A DNA stretch of 64,000 nucleotides from Streptomyces sp. CBMA291 (GCF_014596525.1 NZ_MSJP01000083.1:1-64000); one strand, 5' to 3'. Shown: positions 1 through 8,776, counted from the first letter of the stretch. Translations and numbers: made by a program. Notes: generated by a model not told the origin, from the sequence alone.

Positions 1-1846
1 CCGTCCCGCGCTGCCCGCCCGTGACGGCGCCCCGCTCTCCGGCGGCCCCCAGCAGACCCCCCAGCACGCCCCCCAGCCGCAGAACGCGCAGCTGGAGCAG
101 ACCGGCCGGCTCCCGCAGGTCCCCCCGGCCCCGGGTACCCCCGGCGCCCCGGGCGCCTCGCAGGTCCCGGGCCTCGACGGCATGCGCCCCGGCGGCGGTC
201 TCGGCGGCGCCGCGAGCGCCATCCCGTCCCGTACGGACGTCTGGGGCAACCAGAGCGCTCCGGGCGGCCAGGGTCCCCACAACAGCCAGGGGTTCCAGGG
301 CGGTCAAGGTCTCCAGGGCGGTCAGGGCATCCAGCCCGCCCCGCAGCAGCAGCCGCAGGGCCAGGTGCCGGGACAGCCCGCCGGGTACGAGTTCCCGCGC
401 GCCGAGCTGCCCGGGGGCGCTCCCCAGGAGCCCCGCCCGCAGGCCCCGGCCTGGGGCGACCCGGCGCAGCAGCAGCCGGTGCGGCGCCCGCAGCAGGACA
501 TGACCCCGCTGGACGCCCCGCGCGGCCACGAGGAGCCGGAGACGACGGGAACGTTCCCGGTCCCGCAGGGCCCCGGCACGACGGGTCAGTACCCGCGCCC
601 CGAGTTCGACGCGCTCCAGGGTCCCGGCACCACCGGCCAGTACCCGCGCCCGGACTTCGACGCGCCCCAGGGACCGGGCTCCACCGGGCAGTTCGCCCGC
701 CCGGAGTTCGACGCCCCGCAGGGCCCCGGCACCACGGGCCAGTACCCGCGGCCCGAGTTCGAAGCGCAGGGTCCCGGCACCACCGGCCAGTACCCGCGCC
801 CCGACTTCGACGCGCAGGGCCCCGGCTCCACCGGCCAGTACCCGCGCCCCGACTTCGGTGCCCCGCAGCAGCAGCCGCTGGGCCTCCCGCAGACCCCGCA
901 GCAGGCCCCCGCTCCCCAGCAGGCCCCGCAGCCCCAGGCGTACCAGGGCGGTATCCCGGACCCGGCGGCCACGGCGCAGTTCCCGCGCCCGGACTTCGAC
1001 GCGCCCCAGGGACCGGGCTCCACCGGGCAGTTCGCCCGGCCGGACTTCGGCGCCCCGCACGGCCCCGGCACCACGGGCCAGTACCCGCGGCCCGAGTTCG
1101 AAGCGCCCCAGGGTCCCGGCACCACGGGTCAGTACCCGCACCCGGACTTCGGCGCCCCGCAGGGCCCCGGTTCCACCGGCCAGTTCGCGCGGCCCGACTT
1201 CGGCGCCCCGCAGCAGCAGGCCCCGCAGGCGTACCAGGGCGGTCAGCAACAGCAGTTCGGCCGACAGCCGTTCGTACCGGGGGCCCCGCAGCAGCCTCAG
1301 CAGCCTCAGGCTCCCCAGCAGGCTCAGGAGCCGCGTCAGCCGCAGCTCCAGCAGCCGCGCCGACCGGAGGCACTGCCGCCGGCCGGGGGCGCGGGCGACG
1401 GGCGTACGCCGGTCTACGAGGCGCTGGAGACCAACTGGTTCCAGCAGGAGCAGGCCCAGCGACAGGGCCAGGCCCCGGCCTCCCCGCAGCAGCAGCCGGT
1501 CCGTCCGGCCGCCGAACCGGCCGCCGACGGCGGCCGCCAGAACGGTGGGGCCGCCTGGCGGTCCTCGCCCAACGACGAGCTGGTGCGCCAGGCGGAGCGG
1601 GTGCGCAAGCCCGCGGCCGGCGGCGTCACCACCTCCGGCCTCCCCCGGCGTGTGCCGAAGGCCAACCTCGTACCCGGGACCGCACAGGAGCAGGCGCACA
1701 GCGCCGGCCCCCAGGTCTCGCGTGCACCCGACGACGTCCGCGGCCGGCTCACCAATCTGCGCCGCGGCATCCAGCAGGGCCGCCAGGCGGGCAACTCGAC
1801 CACGGGTAGCATCGACCTCGGTCCGAACCACCAGCAGGAGCGTTAG
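1..1846 (+). CDS. cvnA: Conservon sensor-kinase-like protein CvnA, 3' part only
   Basis: The reading frame is open from base 2 to the TAG at 1844-1846, so the gene starts before the window. What remains is the C-terminal tail of a CvnA protein: about 500 residues of Pro/Gln/Gly-rich sequence, then the conserved end (GGVTTSGLPRRVPKANLV at nt 1618-1671, followed by QVSRAP and RGRLTNLRRG). The same end is found in the complete CvnA at 3750-7073. The membrane and ATPase domains lie outside the window. CvnA proteins are membrane histidine-kinase-like sensors that work with CvnB, CvnC and CvnD, which follow directly. AGGAG at 1836-1840, inside the last codons, serves cvnB. Confidence 0.85.
   Translation, partial: RPALPARDGAPLSGGPQQTPQHAPQPQNAQLEQTGRLPQVPPAPGTPGAPGASQVPGLDGMRPGGGLGGAASAIPSRTDVWGNQSAPGGQGPHNSQGFQGGQGLQGGQGIQPAPQQQPQGQVPGQPAGYEFPRAELPGGAPQEPRPQAPAWGDPAQQQPVRRPQQDMTPLDAPRGHEEPETTGTFPVPQGPGTTGQYPRPEFDALQGPGTTGQYPRPDFDAPQGPGSTGQFARPEFDAPQGPGTTGQYPRPEFEAQGPGTTGQYPRPDFDAQGPGSTGQYPRPDFGAPQQQPLGLPQTPQQAPAPQQAPQPQAYQGGIPDPAATAQFPRPDFDAPQGPGSTGQFARPDFGAPHGPGTTGQYPRPEFEAPQGPGTTGQYPHPDFGAPQGPGSTGQFARPDFGAPQQQAPQAYQGGQQQQFGRQPFVPGAPQQPQQPQAPQQAQEPRQPQLQQPRRPEALPPAGGAGDGRTPVYEALETNWFQQEQAQRQGQAPASPQQQPVRPAAEPAADGGRQNGGAAWRSSPNDELVRQAERVRKPAAGGVTTSGLPRRVPKANLVPGTAQEQAHSAGPQVSRAPDDVRGRLTNLRRGIQQGRQAGNSTTGSIDLGPNHQQER
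560..1215 (+). repeat. Degenerate 51-bp coding repeats in the CvnA tail
   Basis: About ten copies of a 17-residue unit (core QGPGTTGQYPRPEFDA, with T/S, Y/F, P/A, E/D and D/E/G variation) are interrupted by a Gln/Pro linker at about 862-970. Several copies are nearly identical at the DNA level, which indicates expansion by slippage or unequal recombination. The second CvnA has a Gln/Glu/Tyr-rich tail in the same place but lacks this unit. Confidence 0.85.
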
Positions 1847-2269
1847 TTGAACGCGATGAGCCAGGCGGCGCAGAATCTGAACTGGTTGATCACCAACTTC
1901 GTGGACAACACCCCTGGGGTGTCGCACACGGTGGTGGTCTCCGCCGACGGACTCCTGCTGGCGATGTCCGAAGGATTCCCCCGCGACCGCGCCGACCAGC
2001 TGGCGGCGGTCGCATCCGGACTGACCTCGCTGACCGCGGGCGCGTCACGGATCTTCGAGGGGGGTCCCGTCGCACAGACCGTGGTGGAGATGGAGCGCGG
2101 CTTCCTCTTCCTCATGTCGGTCTCCGACGGTTCCTCGCTGGCCGTGCTCGCGCACCCGGAGTGCGACATCGGCCTCGTGGGCTACGAGATGGCGCTGCTG
2201 GTCGACCGGGCCGGCAGCGTCCTCACCCCGGATCTCCGTGCGGAGCTTCAGGGCAGCCTGCTGCACTAG
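1847..2269 (+). CDS. cvnB: Conservon roadblock/LC7 protein CvnB
   Basis: A 140-residue Roadblock/LC7 protein (NLNWLITNFVDNTPGVSHTV near the N-terminus, then VSADGLLLAMSEGFPRDRAD). CvnB proteins are MglB-like and are thought to regulate the CvnD GTPase. The TTG at 1847 follows the cvnA stop directly and lies 6 nt after AGGAG (1836-1840). ATG 1856 is the alternative start but has poorer spacing. The protein is almost identical to the second CvnB (7075-7494), with local DNA patches that match perfectly. The gap of about 160 bp to cvnC holds no clear terminator. Confidence 0.92.
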   Translation: MNAMSQAAQNLNWLITNFVDNTPGVSHTVVVSADGLLLAMSEGFPRDRADQLAAVASGLTSLTAGASRIFEGGPVAQTVVEMERGFLFLMSVSDGSSLAVLAHPECDIGLVGYEMALLVDRAGSVLTPDLRAELQGSLLH

Positions 2270-2431
2270 CGGGCCATCCCCAGGAACGACCCCACATCCG
2301 CACGACTGATCGACAGGGCGGTACGCCCCTCCGTACCGCCTTGAAGCACTGTTCACCGTCCGGCCGCCCACATCCGGCCCCCCACCGGCCCCATCAGACG
2401 GCAGAAGTTCGCTGTCACGCCCGGAGGATTC

Positions 2432-2836
2432 ATGACCCCGCCCCCCGCCTCTCACGATCCGTACGGCGCCTCAGTCGACGAGTACGGCCACGAGGGCGAC
2501 CAGCCGCTGGTGCGTCCGTACGCCATGACCGGCGGCCGGACCCGGCCGCGCTACCAGCTCGCCATCGAGGCGCTGGTCAGCACCACGGCCGACCCGGCGC
2601 ACCTCGCCACGCTGCTCCCCGAGCACCAGCGGATCTGCCACCTGTGCCGCGAGGTCAAGTCGGTCGCCGAGGTCTCGGCGCTGCTCTCGATGCCGCTCGG
2701 CGTCGCGCGCATCCTCGTCGCCGACCTGGCCGAGGCCGGCATGGTGGCGATCCACCAGCCGGGCAACGGAGAGACCGGCGGCACGCCGGACGTGACACTG
2801 CTCGAAAGGGTGCTCAGTGGACTTCGCAAGCTCTAG
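2432..2836 (+). CDS. cvnC: Conservon DUF742 protein CvnC
   Basis: A 134-residue DUF742 protein. The family signature LVRPYAMTGGRTRPRYQLAI is present near residue 28, followed by a winged-helix-like region (EHQRICHLCREVKSVAEVSA, then MPLGVARILVADLAEAGMV). CvnC is a component of the conservon membrane complex, and the fold suggests a role in binding a partner or DNA. ATG 2432 follows GGAGG at 2423-2427. The 3' end overlaps cvnD by 20 bp, which suggests translational coupling. It is shorter than the second CvnC because it lacks the 60-residue Ser/Pro/Gly-rich N-terminal extension. Confidence 0.92.
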   Translation: MTPPPASHDPYGASVDEYGHEGDQPLVRPYAMTGGRTRPRYQLAIEALVSTTADPAHLATLLPEHQRICHLCREVKSVAEVSALLSMPLGVARILVADLAEAGMVAIHQPGNGETGGTPDVTLLERVLSGLRKL

Positions 2837-3385
2837 CGGCGGCTCGGCCCGTTCAACCACCAGCGCGAAGATCGTGGTGGCGGGTGGATTCGGCGTGGGC
2901 AAGACCACGTTCGTCGGAGCCGTCTCTGAGATCAACCCCCTGCGTACCGAAGCCGTCATGACCTCCGCCTCGGCAGGCATCGACGACCTCACCCACACCG
3001 GCGACAAGACCACCACCACCGTCGCCATGGACTTCGGCCGCATCACCCTCGACCAGGACCTCATCCTCTACCTCTTCGGCACCCCCGGACAGGACCGCTT
3101 CTGGTTCATGTGGGACGACCTCGTCCGCGGCGCCATCGGCGCCGTCGTCCTCGTCGACACCCGCCGCCTCGCCGACTGCTTCCCCGCCGTCGACTACTTC
3201 GAAAACAGCGGCCTCCCCTTCGTCATCGCCCTCAACGGCTTCGACGGAAACCAGCCCTACCAACCCGAAGAAGTACGCGAAGCCCTCCAGATCGGCCCCG
3301 ACACCCCCATCATCACCACCGACGCCCGCCACCGCGCCGACGCCAAAAGCGCCCTCATCACCCTCGTCGAACACGCCCTCATGGC
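2792..3385. repeat. 594-bp tract identical to 8112-8705
   Basis: Comparing the two blocks base by base at an offset of 5320 shows no difference from the end of cvnC through almost all of cvnD. Identity stops at base 2791/8111 on the left and at 3386/8706 on the right. The adjoining cvnC and cvnB genes are clearly diverged outside short patches (for example 2504-2583 matches 7821-7900). Confidence 0.95.
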
Positions 3386-3398
3386 GCGGCTCAAGTAG
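2817..3398 (+). CDS. cvnD: Conservon small GTPase CvnD
   Basis: A 193-residue Ras-like GTPase. Walker A GGFGVGKT is at residues 23-30, the G3-like FGTPGQDRFWFMW follows, and the usual NKxD is replaced by NGFD, as is usual in this MglA-like family. CvnD is the G-protein output of a conservon. GTG 2817 lies inside cvnC. The sequence is identical to the second CvnD except at the last residue, and the DNA is identical over 2792-3385. GAA and GGA codons are more frequent in the 3' half than in neighbouring genes. Confidence 0.93.
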   Translation: MDFASSSGGSARSTTSAKIVVAGGFGVGKTTFVGAVSEINPLRTEAVMTSASAGIDDLTHTGDKTTTTVAMDFGRITLDQDLILYLFGTPGQDRFWFMWDDLVRGAIGAVVLVDTRRLADCFPAVDYFENSGLPFVIALNGFDGNQPYQPEEVREALQIGPDTPIITTDARHRADAKSALITLVEHALMARLK

Positions 3399-3470
3399 GA
3401 CGAGGGGCCGGTACGGGGGTCCTCCGGGGCACTCCGGGGGCGCTCTGTGTCCTTCGCCACGGGCGCCCGG

Positions 3471-3580
3471 TTGTTCATAACGTTTCGACAGAGAATGTGG
3501 GGCGCCTCGGACACCCGACGCATCCGATCGGTGTCACTGCGCTCACCTGAGCCCCGCCATTTGGCGGGGCTCGCTCTTTA
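3471..3580 (+). ncRNA. Possible small RNA or short 5' transcript between the conservons
   Basis: This is the main structure in the 351-bp gene-free gap 3399-3749. TTGTTC (3471-3476) and GAATGT (3493-3498) are 16 bp apart and could form a promoter. A transcript from about 3505 would run about 70 nt, through a bulged GACACC/GGTGTC hairpin, to the terminator at 3549-3572. The promoter match is weak, and it may simply serve the downstream cvnA by read-through. Confidence 0.2.
3549..3580 (+). terminator. Terminator after the first conservon
   Basis: A 10-bp stem (3549-3558 with 3563-3572), loop ATTT, then a T-rich stretch ending CTCTTTATG. It separates cvnD from the next cvnA. Confidence 0.8.
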
Positions 3581-3749
3581 TGCCCGTTTTACGTCGGGTC
3601 CTGACGGGTCCTGAAGAGGCCCGGGTCTCCTTCCCACTGTTTGGAAGGGAACGCCTTCACGTGCTGCAATTCATGAACTCCCGAGTAGTACGGCCCTGAA
3701 CGAAACACCGGCACAACGTAGGTGCCGACGCCGAGAGGTTGTTGGTCGA

Positions 3750-6700
3750 GTGAGGCGAAGCAAGGAAAGCTCCGCGGAGCAGGAGACGCGGGGCAACTTC
3801 ACGCCGCCGTCACGCACGGCCGCGCCGCCCGCCGACGTGCCCGTCACGCCTCCGCCGACCGCACCCGCCGCCGCCAAGGGGAGCCCCGGCAAGCTGTCGC
3901 CGCGCAACTGGCGGGTGCCCACCCGGCTGAACGCGATCCTGCTCGTGCCCGCCACCGTCGGCCTCGTCATGGGCGGCTTCCAGGTCAAGGGGTCCGTCGA
4001 CACCTGGCAGGAGGCCCAGGAGGCCGAGAAGACCGCGCTCGTCGTGCGGGCCGCCTCGGAGTACAGCACCGCCCTCCTCGACGAGCGCGACCTGACCGCC
4101 GCTCCCCTCCTCACCGCGCAGACGGCCGAGGACCGCAGGGTCGAGCAGGTCCAGCAGGCGTACGCGGCGACCGACGCCGCCCGCGCCAAGTTCGACGCGG
4201 CGGTCAAGGACCTGCCCCCGGGCGAGGGCCTGGAGCGCAGGCTGCGGCTCTTCAAGGACGAGGAGCCCAAGCTCGAAGCGCTCCGCAAGGCCGCGTACAC
4301 CCGCTCCCTCGACCCGGTGAACACCCAGCTCGGCTACACCGGGGTCCAGCACTACCTCACCGAGTTCTCCAACGAACTCGGCCTCGGCACCGGCAACGTC
4401 ACCTCCTACGGCCGCAGCGTCTACGCCATCCAGCTCGCCAAGGGCGCCGAGTCGCTCCAGCGGTCCATCGGCTCCCAGCTCCTGATCCGGCCCAGCCGTC
4501 AGGAGGACGTCTTCGCCCAGCAGTCCGTGGCGTTCAACTCGTACAACTACCTGGAGCAGATCGCCCTCGGCGAGTTCTCCTCCGGTGGCGCGCCCGAGGA
4601 CGCCGAGCTGCTGAAGAAGGTCATGGCGGCCAAGGCGGCCGAGGGCGCCAAGCAGACGCAGTCCGCCGGCGTCGAGCCGCCCAAGGGCAAGGACGGCTCC
4701 GTCTACTCCGGGATGGCCTCCGCGATCGGCAGCGCCAAGAACCCGGAGGCCCTCGCGGCCCTGAAGGCCCGGGGGATCACCCCGCAGAGCTGGCTGACGG
4801 TCTCCACCGCCAAGTTCGCGGGCTACTCCGAGGTGGAGAAGACCCTCGTCGACAAGGCCGTGGCCGAGGCCGCCGGGATCTCCGACGACGCCCGGACGGA
4901 CGCCTGGGTCGACGGCGCCATCGTCGTCATCGCCCTGCTCGCCGCCTTCGTGCTGGCCGGGATGATGGCCCGGCAGATGAGCCGCTCGATGCGGGAGCTG
5001 CGCACGGCCGCCTTCGGGATCGCCGAGCAGCGGCTGCCGATGCTGGTCGACCAGCTCTCGCGGACCGAGCCCGGCCGGGTCGACACCCGGGTGGAGCCCA
5101 TCCCGATCGACTCCAGGGACGAGATCGGCGAGGTCGCCCGCGCCTTCGACCAGGTGCACCGGGAGGCCGTCCGGCTCGCCGCCGAGCAGGCCATGCTCCG
5201 GGGCAACGTCAACGCGATCTTCACCAACCTCTCGCGCCGCAACCAGTCGCTGATCGAGGGCCAGCTGACCCTCATCACCGATCTGGAGAACAACGAGGCC
5301 GACCCGGACCAGCTCCAGAACCTCTTCCGGCTGGACCACCTGGCCACCCGTATGCGCCGCAACGGCGAGAACCTCCTCGTCCTCGCGGGCGAGGACCCGG
5401 GCCGCCGCTGGGACCAGCCCGTCCCGCTGGTCGACGTGATGCGCGCCGCCGCCTCCGAGGTGGAGCAGTACGAGCGCGTCGAACTCGCGGGCGTCCCGGA
5501 GGCCGAGATCCACGGTCAGGCCGTGACCGACCTCGTGCACCTGCTCGCGGAGCTGCTGGAGAACGCCACCGCGTTCTCCTCCCCGCAGACCAAGGTCCGG
5601 GTCACCGCGACCCGGCTCCCCGACGGCCGGGTGATGGTCGAGATCCACGACAAGGGCATCGGCCTCACCGCCGAGGACTTCGCGGACATCAACCACAAGC
5701 TGGCCAACCCGCCGACCGTGGACGCGGCCGTCTCCCAGCGCATGGGTCTCTTCGTGGTCGGCAGGCTCGCCGACCGGCACGGCATCCGGGTCCAGCTCCG
5801 TCCCTCGGGCGAGCAGGCGGGGACGACCTCGCTCGTCATGCTGCCGGACGCGATCACCCACGGCGGTGGCGGCGAGCAGCCGCTCCAGGACGACTTCACG
5901 GTCTCCCAGATCATGCCGGAGCAGTCGGCCGGTTTCGAGGCGGCGCCGCCGCGGCAGCAGCCGGTGCTGACCGCCGCGGATCTCGGCTTCGACGATTCGC
6001 GCTACGAGCAGCAGCCGTCCGAGGAGGAGCCTCCGGCCGCCCCGGTGGGCCGCGTCTCGAAGCGGGAGGCCCGGCGCGCCGCCCTGGAGTCCCCGGCGCC
6101 GGACGGCGAGCGTCCGCTCTTCCGTGACGAGGCGGAGCCCTCGGCACCGGAGTACGCGCCCCAGTCGCAGTCCCAGCCGCAGCCGCAGCCGCAGCCGCAG
6201 TCCCAGGAGTACGCGCCGCAGCCGCAGGAGTACGGGCAGCCGCAGGGGGCCCCGGAGTACCCGGCGGAGCCGTATCCCGCGCAGGGGTACGCGCAGGCAC
6301 CGGAGCACGGGCAGGGGCACGGGCAGGAGTACGGGCAGGGATACGGCCAGGAGTACGCGGGCTTCCCCCAGCAGAACGGTTACGCCTACCCCGAGCAGGG
6401 TTTCGAGGGGTATCCGCAGCAGGCCCATACGGAAGCTTCGTACACGGCTCCGGAGACCGAACACCAGCCGTACGACAGTGCGTTCGATGCCCAGCCCCAT
6501 CAGGCAGAGTGGCAGGACCCGAGCGCGTACCGGAACGACTGGCCACAGGGGTACGGGACGGAATCGGAATCTGTTCCGGCCGCTCCCGAACAGGCCCCCG
6601 ACCGCGTAGGCTTCGACCGTCCGGGTCCGACCCCGAGTGCCGCCCCGGATGCCGGTCACGAGCTGACCGGCGCCGGTCTGCCGCGGCGCGGCAGCGTCGC

Positions 6701-7073
6701 CCCGCCGAACCAGGGGGCGGCGCAGCGGACTGAGCCCGCGCAGCCGGTGCGGGAGCAGCAGCAGGAGGCCGACGGTTCCGAAGCATGGCGGTCGACGAAC
6801 GACGAACGCTGGCAGCGGGCCGGGAAGCTCAAGGACCCGAAGGCGGGCGGGGTCACCTCGTCCGGTCTCCCCCGCCGGGTCCCGAAGGCCAACCTGGTCG
6901 AGGGCAAGGCCGAACAGACACCGCAGGGCGGCCCCCAGGTCTCCCGCGCGCCCGAGGACGTACGGGGCAGGTTGAGCAACCTGCGCCGGGGTGTCCAGCA
7001 GGGACGCAACGCGGGATCGGACACGAACGGATCGGGCTTCGGCCCGGGCAGTACCTACAACCAGGAGCGTTAG
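3750..7073 (+). CDS. cvnA: Conservon sensor-kinase-like protein CvnA, complete
   Basis: A 1107-residue protein. In order: a Pro-rich cytoplasmic N-terminus, a membrane segment near residues 60-78, a large extracytoplasmic sensing region (nitrate/nitrite-sensing type), a second membrane segment near 387-409, HAMP, a dimerisation-like helix (LDHLATRMRRNGENLLVLAG), a HATPase_c domain with N box LLENATAF (Asn605) and DKGIGL, and a long low-complexity tail ending in GGVTSSGLPRRVPKANLV. It is the sensor of the second conservon. GTG 3750 follows GAGAGG at 3733-3738. The tail differs in repeat content from the first CvnA, whereas the extreme C-terminus is conserved, which suggests it contacts the other Cvn proteins. 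Confidence 0.93.
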   Translation: MRRSKESSAEQETRGNFTPPSRTAAPPADVPVTPPPTAPAAAKGSPGKLSPRNWRVPTRLNAILLVPATVGLVMGGFQVKGSVDTWQEAQEAEKTALVVRAASEYSTALLDERDLTAAPLLTAQTAEDRRVEQVQQAYAATDAARAKFDAAVKDLPPGEGLERRLRLFKDEEPKLEALRKAAYTRSLDPVNTQLGYTGVQHYLTEFSNELGLGTGNVTSYGRSVYAIQLAKGAESLQRSIGSQLLIRPSRQEDVFAQQSVAFNSYNYLEQIALGEFSSGGAPEDAELLKKVMAAKAAEGAKQTQSAGVEPPKGKDGSVYSGMASAIGSAKNPEALAALKARGITPQSWLTVSTAKFAGYSEVEKTLVDKAVAEAAGISDDARTDAWVDGAIVVIALLAAFVLAGMMARQMSRSMRELRTAAFGIAEQRLPMLVDQLSRTEPGRVDTRVEPIPIDSRDEIGEVARAFDQVHREAVRLAAEQAMLRGNVNAIFTNLSRRNQSLIEGQLTLITDLENNEADPDQLQNLFRLDHLATRMRRNGENLLVLAGEDPGRRWDQPVPLVDVMRAAASEVEQYERVELAGVPEAEIHGQAVTDLVHLLAELLENATAFSSPQTKVRVTATRLPDGRVMVEIHDKGIGLTAEDFADINHKLANPPTVDAAVSQRMGLFVVGRLADRHGIRVQLRPSGEQAGTTSLVMLPDAITHGGGGEQPLQDDFTVSQIMPEQSAGFEAAPPRQQPVLTAADLGFDDSRYEQQPSEEEPPAAPVGRVSKREARRAALESPAPDGERPLFRDEAEPSAPEYAPQSQSQPQPQPQPQSQEYAPQPQEYGQPQGAPEYPAEPYPAQGYAQAPEHGQGHGQEYGQGYGQEYAGFPQQNGYAYPEQGFEGYPQQAHTEASYTAPETEHQPYDSAFDAQPHQAEWQDPSAYRNDWPQGYGTESESVPAAPEQAPDRVGFDRPGPTPSAAPDAGHELTGAGLPRRGSVAPPNQGAAQRTEPAQPVREQQQEADGSEAWRSTNDERWQRAGKLKDPKAGGVTSSGLPRRVPKANLVEGKAEQTPQGGPQVSRAPEDVRGRLSNLRRGVQQGRNAGSDTNGSGFGPGSTYNQER

Positions 7074-7074
7074 T

Positions 7075-7494
7075 GTGAGCATGAGCCAGGCGGCGCAGAA
7101 TCTGAACTGGTTGATCACCAACTTCGTGGACAACACCCCCGGGGTGTCGCACACGGTGGTGGTCTCCGCCGACGGACTCCTGCTGGCGATGTCCGAGGGC
7201 TTCCCCCGGGACCGCGCCGACCAGCTGGCGGCCGTCGCCTCCGGACTGACCTCGCTGACCGCGGGCGCGTCCCGGATCTTCGAGGGGGGTTCGGTCAACC
7301 AGACCGTGGTGGAGATGGAGCGCGGCTTCCTCTTCATCATGTCGATCTCGGACGGTTCCTCGCTGGCCGTCCTCGCCCACCCCGAGGCCGACATCGGTCT
7401 GGTGGGCTACGAGATGGCCCTGCTCGTGGACCGGGCCGGGACCGTACTGACGCCCGACCTCCGGGCGGAGCTCCAGGGAAGTCTGCTCAACTGA
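7075..7494 (+). CDS. cvnB: Conservon roadblock/LC7 protein CvnB (second copy)
   Basis: A 139-residue Roadblock/LC7 protein, nearly identical to the CvnB at 1847. GTG 7075 lies one base after the cvnA stop and 7 nt after AGGAG (7063-7067). ATG 7081 is the alternative start but is too far from this site. It is expected to act with the CvnD at 8137. Long DNA patches shared with the first cvnB, separated by clusters of substitutions, look like repeated partial homogenisation of the two operons. Confidence 0.92.
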   Translation: MSMSQAAQNLNWLITNFVDNTPGVSHTVVVSADGLLLAMSEGFPRDRADQLAAVASGLTSLTAGASRIFEGGSVNQTVVEMERGFLFIMSISDGSSLAVLAHPEADIGLVGYEMALLVDRAGTVLTPDLRAELQGSLLN

Positions 7495-7586
7495 CAGATG
7501 GACAGTGCGTTCCGCGCCACCGCCCCGTAGGGTGCGGTGGCGCGGCTCCAAGGGACATGGACCGCGAGGCAGTCGGAGGAGGAGAC

Positions 7587-8156
7587 GTGGGCACACCACC
7601 GGGTTCGCACCCTTACAACGGTTATGACGCGTACCAGGCCCCCTTGGGCGACACCGCGCACAACCGGTACAACTTCCCCTCCACCCCGAGCAGACCGGCC
7701 GCGACCCCGCCCTATCGGCAGTCGCCCGGACCCGCCAGGGGCGCGTACGGTTCCTCACGCACTTCTTCCTCCGCCGGTTCCGGCGGATCCGGCGTCCAGG
7801 GCGTCACCGGCGGACACAATCCGCTGGTGCGTCCGTACGCCATGACCGGCGGCCGGACCCGGCCGCGCTACCAGCTCGCCATCGAGGCGCTGGTCAGCAC
7901 GACGGCCGATCCGTCAAGGTTGCAGGGGCAGTTGCCCGAGCACCAGCGGATCTGCCGGCTGTGCGTCGAGATCAAGTCGGTCGCCGAGATCTCGGCCCTT
8001 CTCACCATTCCCCTCGGCGTCGCCCGAATCCTCGTCGCCGACCTGGCGGAGGCCGGACTCGTCGCCATCCACCAGCCAGGCGGCGACGAGGCCGCCGGCG
8101 GTCAGCCAGATGTGACACTGCTCGAAAGGGTGCTCAGTGGACTTCGCAAGCTCTAG
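7587..8156 (+). CDS. cvnC: Conservon DUF742 protein CvnC (second copy)
   Basis: A DUF742 protein with the signature LVRPYAMTGGRTRPRYQLAI, preceded here by a Tyr/Pro/Ser/Gly-rich extension of about 70 residues. GTG 7587 is preferred because it lies behind the GGAGGAGGAG run at 7575-7584 (189 residues). ATG 7557 would add 10 residues but has only a weak AAGGGA site. The gene overlaps cvnD by 20 bp. Its last 45 bases belong to the 594-bp tract shared with the first conservon. Confidence 0.88.
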   Translation: MGTPPGSHPYNGYDAYQAPLGDTAHNRYNFPSTPSRPAATPPYRQSPGPARGAYGSSRTSSSAGSGGSGVQGVTGGHNPLVRPYAMTGGRTRPRYQLAIEALVSTTADPSRLQGQLPEHQRICRLCVEIKSVAEISALLTIPLGVARILVADLAEAGLVAIHQPGGDEAAGGQPDVTLLERVLSGLRKL

Positions 8157-8705
8157 CGGCGGCTCGGCCCGTTCAACCACCAGCGCGAAGATCGTGGTGG
8201 CGGGTGGATTCGGCGTGGGCAAGACCACGTTCGTCGGAGCCGTCTCTGAGATCAACCCCCTGCGTACCGAAGCCGTCATGACCTCCGCCTCGGCAGGCAT
8301 CGACGACCTCACCCACACCGGCGACAAGACCACCACCACCGTCGCCATGGACTTCGGCCGCATCACCCTCGACCAGGACCTCATCCTCTACCTCTTCGGC
8401 ACCCCCGGACAGGACCGCTTCTGGTTCATGTGGGACGACCTCGTCCGCGGCGCCATCGGCGCCGTCGTCCTCGTCGACACCCGCCGCCTCGCCGACTGCT
8501 TCCCCGCCGTCGACTACTTCGAAAACAGCGGCCTCCCCTTCGTCATCGCCCTCAACGGCTTCGACGGAAACCAGCCCTACCAACCCGAAGAAGTACGCGA
8601 AGCCCTCCAGATCGGCCCCGACACCCCCATCATCACCACCGACGCCCGCCACCGCGCCGACGCCAAAAGCGCCCTCATCACCCTCGTCGAACACGCCCTC
8701 ATGGC
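8112..8705. repeat. 594-bp tract identical to 2792-3385
   Basis: Second copy of the perfectly matching cvnC-end/cvnD tract. Both copies are in the same orientation, 5320 bp apart. Confidence 0.95.
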
Positions 8706-8718
8706 CCGACTGCGGTAA
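8137..8718 (+). CDS. cvnD: Conservon small GTPase CvnD (second copy)
   Basis: A 193-residue Ras-like GTPase, same as the CvnD at 2817 apart from the final residue (Arg instead of Lys). Walker A is at residues 23-30. If both operons are expressed, the cell holds one GTPase sequence shared by two sensor branches whose CvnA tails and CvnC N-termini differ, so specificity would have to lie in the partners. A strong hairpin terminator follows at 8741. Confidence 0.93.
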   Translation: MDFASSSGGSARSTTSAKIVVAGGFGVGKTTFVGAVSEINPLRTEAVMTSASAGIDDLTHTGDKTTTTVAMDFGRITLDQDLILYLFGTPGQDRFWFMWDDLVRGAIGAVVLVDTRRLADCFPAVDYFENSGLPFVIALNGFDGNQPYQPEEVREALQIGPDTPIITTDARHRADAKSALITLVEHALMARLR

Positions 8719-8740
8719 CAGGCGGCTCCGTTCGCGTACC

Positions 8741-8776
8741 GAAGGCCGCGCTCCCCTCGCCGGGAGCGCGGCCTTC
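8741..8776 (+). terminator. Terminator after the second conservon
   Basis: A perfect 15-bp stem (8741-8755 with 8762-8776) with a 6-nt loop, between cvnD and the kinase gene. There is no clear U run, as is common in Streptomyces. Confidence 0.8.

Noticed and set aside
3810..7394. A 1194-codon minus-strand open frame opposite cvnA
   Set aside because: It is antisense to a gene with clear domains; its Leu/Arg/Gly/Val-rich composition is what the complement of high-GC coding DNA gives.
2792..8705. Insertion element or composite transposon suggested by long direct repeats
   Set aside because: The repeats are the cvnD genes themselves; no transposase or terminal inverted repeats are present.
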